Of a DNA stretch of 8,435 nt, positions 5,447 through 8,435 are shown in pieces (position 1 is the stretch's first letter; each line of letters starts with the position of its first letter). The DNA is from an uncultured Ruminococcus sp. (GTDB lineage Bacteria > Bacillota > Clostridia > Oscillospirales > CAG-272), in the NCBI GenBank assembly GCA_902766575.1, contig CACXED010000329.1, positions 1 to 8,435 on the forward strand, given 5' to 3'. The position numbers and the translations under genes are program-made. The notes beneath the pieces are model-generated. The model was not told the DNA's origin, searched no databases, and saw only the letters and a program-made list of their open reading frames with translations.

Positions 5447-6523
5447 ATGCAGAATAAACCCGCTTATCTTGTTCTTGCAAACGGCAGGATATTCAAGGGC
5501 AGCTCTATCGGCAGCGAGTCCGACGCTATAGGGGAAATTGTTTTTACAACTTCCATGACCGGCTATCTCGAAACCCTTACCGACCCGAGCTATTGCGGTC
5601 AGATCGTTATTCAGACCTTCCCGCTTATCGGAAATTACGGCGTTACTCCCGACGCTGAGAGCAGCGGTACAGCACTTTCCGCTTATATCGTCAGAGACTT
5701 ATGTCAAGAGCCTTCGAATTTCAGAAGTGAAGGTGCTCTTGACGTTTTTTTAAGCGAGCATAGAGTTCCCGGAATCGCGGATATCGACACCCGCGCGCTG
5801 ACGAGGATCGTCCGCGAGGTCGGCGTAATGGCGGCTAAGATCGTCCACGAGTACCCCGAGAACATCGATGCGGTGCTTGACGAGCTGGCTGCGTTTACGA
5901 TAAAGAACCCGGTCGAGCGCGTCACCTGCCGCGAGCCGAGGATCGACACTCCCGAAAACGCCTGCCGCAGAGTCGTGCTCTGGGACTTCGGTACCAAGGG
6001 AGGGATCAGACGCGAGCTGCTCGCCCGCGGCTGCGAGGTCGTGACCGTTCCGGCTTCGACCACCTGCGAGGAGATCCTCGCCTATAATCCCGACGGGATC
6101 ATGCTCTCAAACGGCCCCGGCGACCCGACCGATAACGTCGGAGTGATCGCCGAGCTCAAAAAGCTCCTCGACAGCGGAAAGCCGGTGTTCGGAATCTGTC
6201 TCGGACATCAGCTCATGGCGCTGGCGTCGGGCATGACCACGACCAAGCTCAAATACGGTCATCGCGGAGGAAATCAGCCCGCGATACGCCTTTCGGACGG
6301 CAGAGTTTTCATCACGAGCCAGAACCACGGCTACGCTATCTGCGAGGACTCGCTCGTCCCCGGAGCTAAGATCAGCTACGTGAACGGCAACGACGGCACG
6401 GTCGAGGGCATAGACTATACCGACCGCCCGGCGTTCTCGGTGCAGTTCCACCCGGAGGCGTCCGCCGGACCGCTCGACACACGTTTCCTGTTCGACAGAT
6501 TTATCTCAATGATGGAGGGTTAA
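5447..6523 (+). CDS. carA: Carbamoyl-phosphate synthase small subunit (glutamine amidotransferase)
   Basis: Complete 358-residue CarA, which hydrolyses glutamine and channels ammonia to CarB for carbamoyl phosphate, the precursor of arginine and pyrimidines. The N-terminal CPSase_sm_chain domain (about 1-150) includes GEIVFTTSMTGYLETLTDPSYCGQ split by conserved glycines, and RVPGIADIDTRALTR around 106-120. The class I amidotransferase domain (about 175-355) has the oxyanion motif NGPGDP (222-227), nucleophile C251 in GICLGHQ, and H335/E337 in QFHPEA, completing the triad. Length matches Gram-positive CarA proteins (about 360). carB follows after 4 nt with its ribosome binding site inside the last carA codons. 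Oddly, codons 2-108 have about 49 percent G or C in the third position by hand count, against about 80 percent afterwards, and a terminator-like hairpin lies inside the gene at 5701-5751. The protein sequence is uninterrupted and normal there. Confidence 0.97.
   Translation: MQNKPAYLVLANGRIFKGSSIGSESDAIGEIVFTTSMTGYLETLTDPSYCGQIVIQTFPLIGNYGVTPDAESSGTALSAYIVRDLCQEPSNFRSEGALDVFLSEHRVPGIADIDTRALTRIVREVGVMAAKIVHEYPENIDAVLDELAAFTIKNPVERVTCREPRIDTPENACRRVVLWDFGTKGGIRRELLARGCEVVTVPASTTCEEILAYNPDGIMLSNGPGDPTDNVGVIAELKKLLDSGKPVFGICLGHQLMALASGMTTTKLKYGHRGGNQPAIRLSDGRVFITSQNHGYAICEDSLVPGAKISYVNGNDGTVEGIDYTDRPAFSVQFHPEASAGPLDTRFLFDRFISMMEG
5701..5751 (+). terminator. Intrinsic-terminator-like hairpin inside carA
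   Basis: Perfect 9-bp arms GTCAAGAGC (5703-5711) and GCTCTTGAC (5735-5743) extend outward by U-G and A-U pairs (5702/5744, 5701/5745) and inward, past a 2-nt bulge, by CTTC/GAAG (5712-5715 with 5729-5732). The loop is 13 nt. The stem runs directly into seven T (5745-5751). This has every hallmark of a Rho-independent terminator yet lies in sense orientation within the carA reading frame, over the conserved EPSNFR segment. It depends on codons uncommon elsewhere in the window (TTA, TGT, CAA, AGT, TTT, TTA). Function as an attenuator is inferred. Confidence 0.6.
6514..6519 (+). promoter_or_regulatory. Ribosome binding site of carB
   Basis: GGAGGG within the final carA codons, 8 nt before ATG 6528, so carB translation is tied closely to carA. 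Confidence 0.7.
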
Positions 6524-6527
6524 GATA

Positions 6528-8435
6528 ATGCCGCTGAATAAAGAACTCAAAAAGGTAATGGTCATCGGCTCCGGACCGATCGTCATAGGTCAGGCGGCGG
6601 AGTTTGACTACGCGGGAACTCAGGCCTGCCGCGCGCTCAAGGAGGACGGACTCGAGGTCGTGCTTGTCAACTCCAACCCGGCGACTATCATGACCGACAA
6701 CGCGATGGCTGACGAGGTCTACATCGAGCCGCTGACTATCCCGACCATCAAGCGCATAATCGAAAAGGAGCGTCCCGACAGCCTGCTCTCGACCTTAGGC
6801 GGTCAGACCGGACTCAACATCTCGATGCAGCTCGCCAAGGAGGGCTTCCTCGACAAGATGGGCGTGAAGCTCCTCGGAGCAAAGCCCGAGACCATCGACA
6901 AGGCGGAGGACAGACAGGCGTTCAAGGACACGATGCAGAAAATCGGTCAGCCCTGCATACCCTCGCTCGTCGTGACCGACCTTGAAACCGCGCTCTCTTT
7001 CGCTCACTCGAACGGCTATCCGCTGATAATCAGACCGGCGTTCACGCTGGGAGGCACAGGCGGAGGAATCGCGTCCAACGAGGAAGAATTTATCGAAATC
7101 TGCAACACCGGACTTCACGCCTCGCCGATTCATCAGGTGCTCGTCGAGAAGTGCATCGCCGGCTGGAAGGAGATCGAGTTCGAGGTCATGCGCGACTCCG
7201 CCGGAAACACGATCACCATCTGCTCGATGGAGAACCTCGACCCGGTCGGCGTCCACACCGGAGACTCGATAGTCATCGCACCGGCGGTCACGCTGTCTGA
7301 TAAGGAATACCAGATGCTCCGCTCGGCGGCTCTGAAGATAATCGACGAGCTCGAGATCGAGGGCGGCTGCAACTGCCAGTTCGCGCTCCATCCCGAGAGC
7401 ATGGAATACGCGGTCATCGAGGTCAACCCGAGAGTTTCGCGCTCGTCTGCGCTGGCTTCCAAGGCGACCGGATATCCGATCGCAAAGGTCGCGGCCAAGA
7501 TCGCCGTCGGCTACACGCTTCCCGAGATCCTCAACGCGGTGACGAAAAAGACCTACGCCTGCTTCGAGCCGTCGCTTGACTATGTGGTCGTCAAGTTCCC
7601 CAAGTGGCCTTTCGACAAGTTCGTCTACGCAAAGCGCACTCTCGGCACGCAGATGAAGGCTACCGGAGAGGTCATGGCTATCGGCACGACCTTTGAGCAG
7701 GCTATCATGAAGGCTGTGCGCGGAGTCGAGATCGGTATGTCGAGTCTTTCGCACAAGAAGTACCGCGAGCTGTCCGACGAGGATATCGCCGCAAGACTCC
7801 ACAATGTCGACGACGAGCGAATCTTCATCGTCTACGAAGCGCTCAGACGCGGCGTGACCGTCGAGGAGATCCACAATATCACGATGATCGACGAGTGGTT
7901 CCTCGGAAAGCTGCTCAACCTCATCGGAGTAGAGAACGCGCTCAAGAGCGAGCCGCTGACAAACGAGCTATATCTCAAAGCCAAGAAGCTCGGCTTCCCG
8001 GATAAGGTGATCGAGGAGCTCACCGGAGCCAAGCTGCCCGAGGGTATGCACCGCAGCGCGGTGTTCAAGATGGTCGATACCTGCGCCGCCGAGTTCTCCG
8101 CCGAGACTCCCTACTTCTACTCGACCTACGACGACGAGAACGAAGCCGCCGAGTTCATCTCCGAGCACAAATCGCCCGACAAGAAAACCGTCATAGTATT
8201 CGGCGCGGGTCCGATACGCATCGGACAGGGAATCGAGTTCGACTACGCTTCGGTTCACTGTGTCTGGTCGCTCAAAAAGGCGGGCTATGACGTGGTTATC
8301 GTCAACAACAACCCTGAGACCGTCTCGACCGACTTTGACACCGCCGACCGGCTTTACTGCGAGCCGCTGACCAACGAGGATGTAATGAACATCATCGAGA
8401 CCGAAAAGCCCTTCGGAGTCGTCGTCGCGTTCGGC
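6528..8435 (+). CDS. carB: Carbamoyl-phosphate synthase large subunit, 3' end outside window
   Basis: First 636 residues of CarB (family about 1060), open to the window edge without a stop. CarB uses two ATP to turn bicarbonate and ammonia from CarA into carbamoyl phosphate. The carboxyphosphate ATP-grasp half is complete: VIGSGPIVIGQAAEFDYAG near the N-terminus, R129, R169 in IIRPAFTLGGTGGG, E207 and E215 (GWKE), HTGDS (243-247), Q284, and E298/N300 in VIEVNPRVSRSSA. These match the E. coli ATP- and metal-binding residues almost number for number. The oligomerisation domain spans about 400-550. The second, carbamate-kinase half begins at VIVFGAGPIRIGQGIEFDY (from 555) and is cut after VVVAFG. 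The rest of the second ATP-grasp domain and the MGS-like allosteric domain, which would show UMP or ornithine control, lie beyond the window. Confidence 0.97.
   Translation, partial: MPLNKELKKVMVIGSGPIVIGQAAEFDYAGTQACRALKEDGLEVVLVNSNPATIMTDNAMADEVYIEPLTIPTIKRIIEKERPDSLLSTLGGQTGLNISMQLAKEGFLDKMGVKLLGAKPETIDKAEDRQAFKDTMQKIGQPCIPSLVVTDLETALSFAHSNGYPLIIRPAFTLGGTGGGIASNEEEFIEICNTGLHASPIHQVLVEKCIAGWKEIEFEVMRDSAGNTITICSMENLDPVGVHTGDSIVIAPAVTLSDKEYQMLRSAALKIIDELEIEGGCNCQFALHPESMEYAVIEVNPRVSRSSALASKATGYPIAKVAAKIAVGYTLPEILNAVTKKTYACFEPSLDYVVVKFPKWPFDKFVYAKRTLGTQMKATGEVMAIGTTFEQAIMKAVRGVEIGMSSLSHKKYRELSDEDIAARLHNVDDERIFIVYEALRRGVTVEEIHNITMIDEWFLGKLLNLIGVENALKSEPLTNELYLKAKKLGFPDKVIEELTGAKLPEGMHRSAVFKMVDTCAAEFSAETPYFYSTYDDENEAAEFISEHKSPDKKTVIVFGAGPIRIGQGIEFDYASVHCVWSLKKAGYDVVIVNNNPETVSTDFDTADRLYCEPLTNEDVMNIIETEKPFGVVVAFG

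Noticed and set aside
5343..5531. A 62-codon frame starting in the carA promoter region
   Set aside because: It starts upstream of the predicted transcription start, spans the promoter boxes, and overlaps carA in another frame; it cannot be translated from the carA transcript.
6795..7874. A 359-codon minus-strand open frame inside carB
   Set aside because: It is an antisense shadow of highly conserved carB sequence, with the same biased composition and no recognisable domain.
1..8435. Possible defence system, mobile element, CRISPR array or phage remnant
   Set aside because: I saw no repeat-spacer pattern, transposase, integrase, terminal repeats or defence-type domains on either strand. 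The gene content is sugar metabolism, its regulator and carAB.

Overview
The window reads as chromosomal DNA of a low-GC-type Gram-positive bacterium, most likely a gut-type member of the Clostridia (Oscillospiraceae/Ruminococcaceae-like). This is inferred from near-perfect TTGACA-N17-TATAAT promoters in AT-rich gaps, strong AGGAGG-type ribosome binding sites, and the RpiR/ROK/isomerase family content. The coding sequence itself strongly prefers C- or G-ending codons. All recognised genes lie on the + strand. No rRNA, tRNA, CRISPR array, insertion sequence or prophage gene was seen.

Region 1 (1-4265) is a compact three-gene sugar operon. A consensus promoter, with a long perfect-arm palindrome over its -10 box, drives an L-arabinose/L-fucose isomerase-like protein (86-1516). 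Next come a 604-residue class I mannose-6-phosphate-isomerase-like protein with a long N-terminal extension (1532-3346) and a ROK-family sugar kinase that overlaps it by 4 nt (3343-4218). An intrinsic terminator closes the operon. The set suggests intracellular aldose-ketose isomerisation, phosphorylation and phosphosugar isomerisation of a sugar that cannot be named from sequence alone. No transporter or glycoside hydrolase is in view.

Region 2 (4266-5298) holds a separately promoted RpiR/MurR-type regulator (HTH plus SIS domain), the natural candidate sensor of a sugar phosphate made by the operon. Its reading frame clearly continues upstream of any ATG/GTG/TTG start, so the start is either CTG, internal, or lost to a 1-nt frameshift.

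Region 3 (5299-8435) is carAB, encoding carbamoyl-phosphate synthase. It has a perfect extended -10 promoter whose surroundings contain an 11-bp GC-rich inverted repeat. carA is complete; carB runs off the window after 636 codons. The most unusual signal is inside carA: a strong intrinsic-terminator-like hairpin plus T7 tract at 5701-5751. It is built from codons otherwise rarely used here and sits at the end of a stretch with much lower GC3 than the rest of the gene. This may be an intragenic attenuator.
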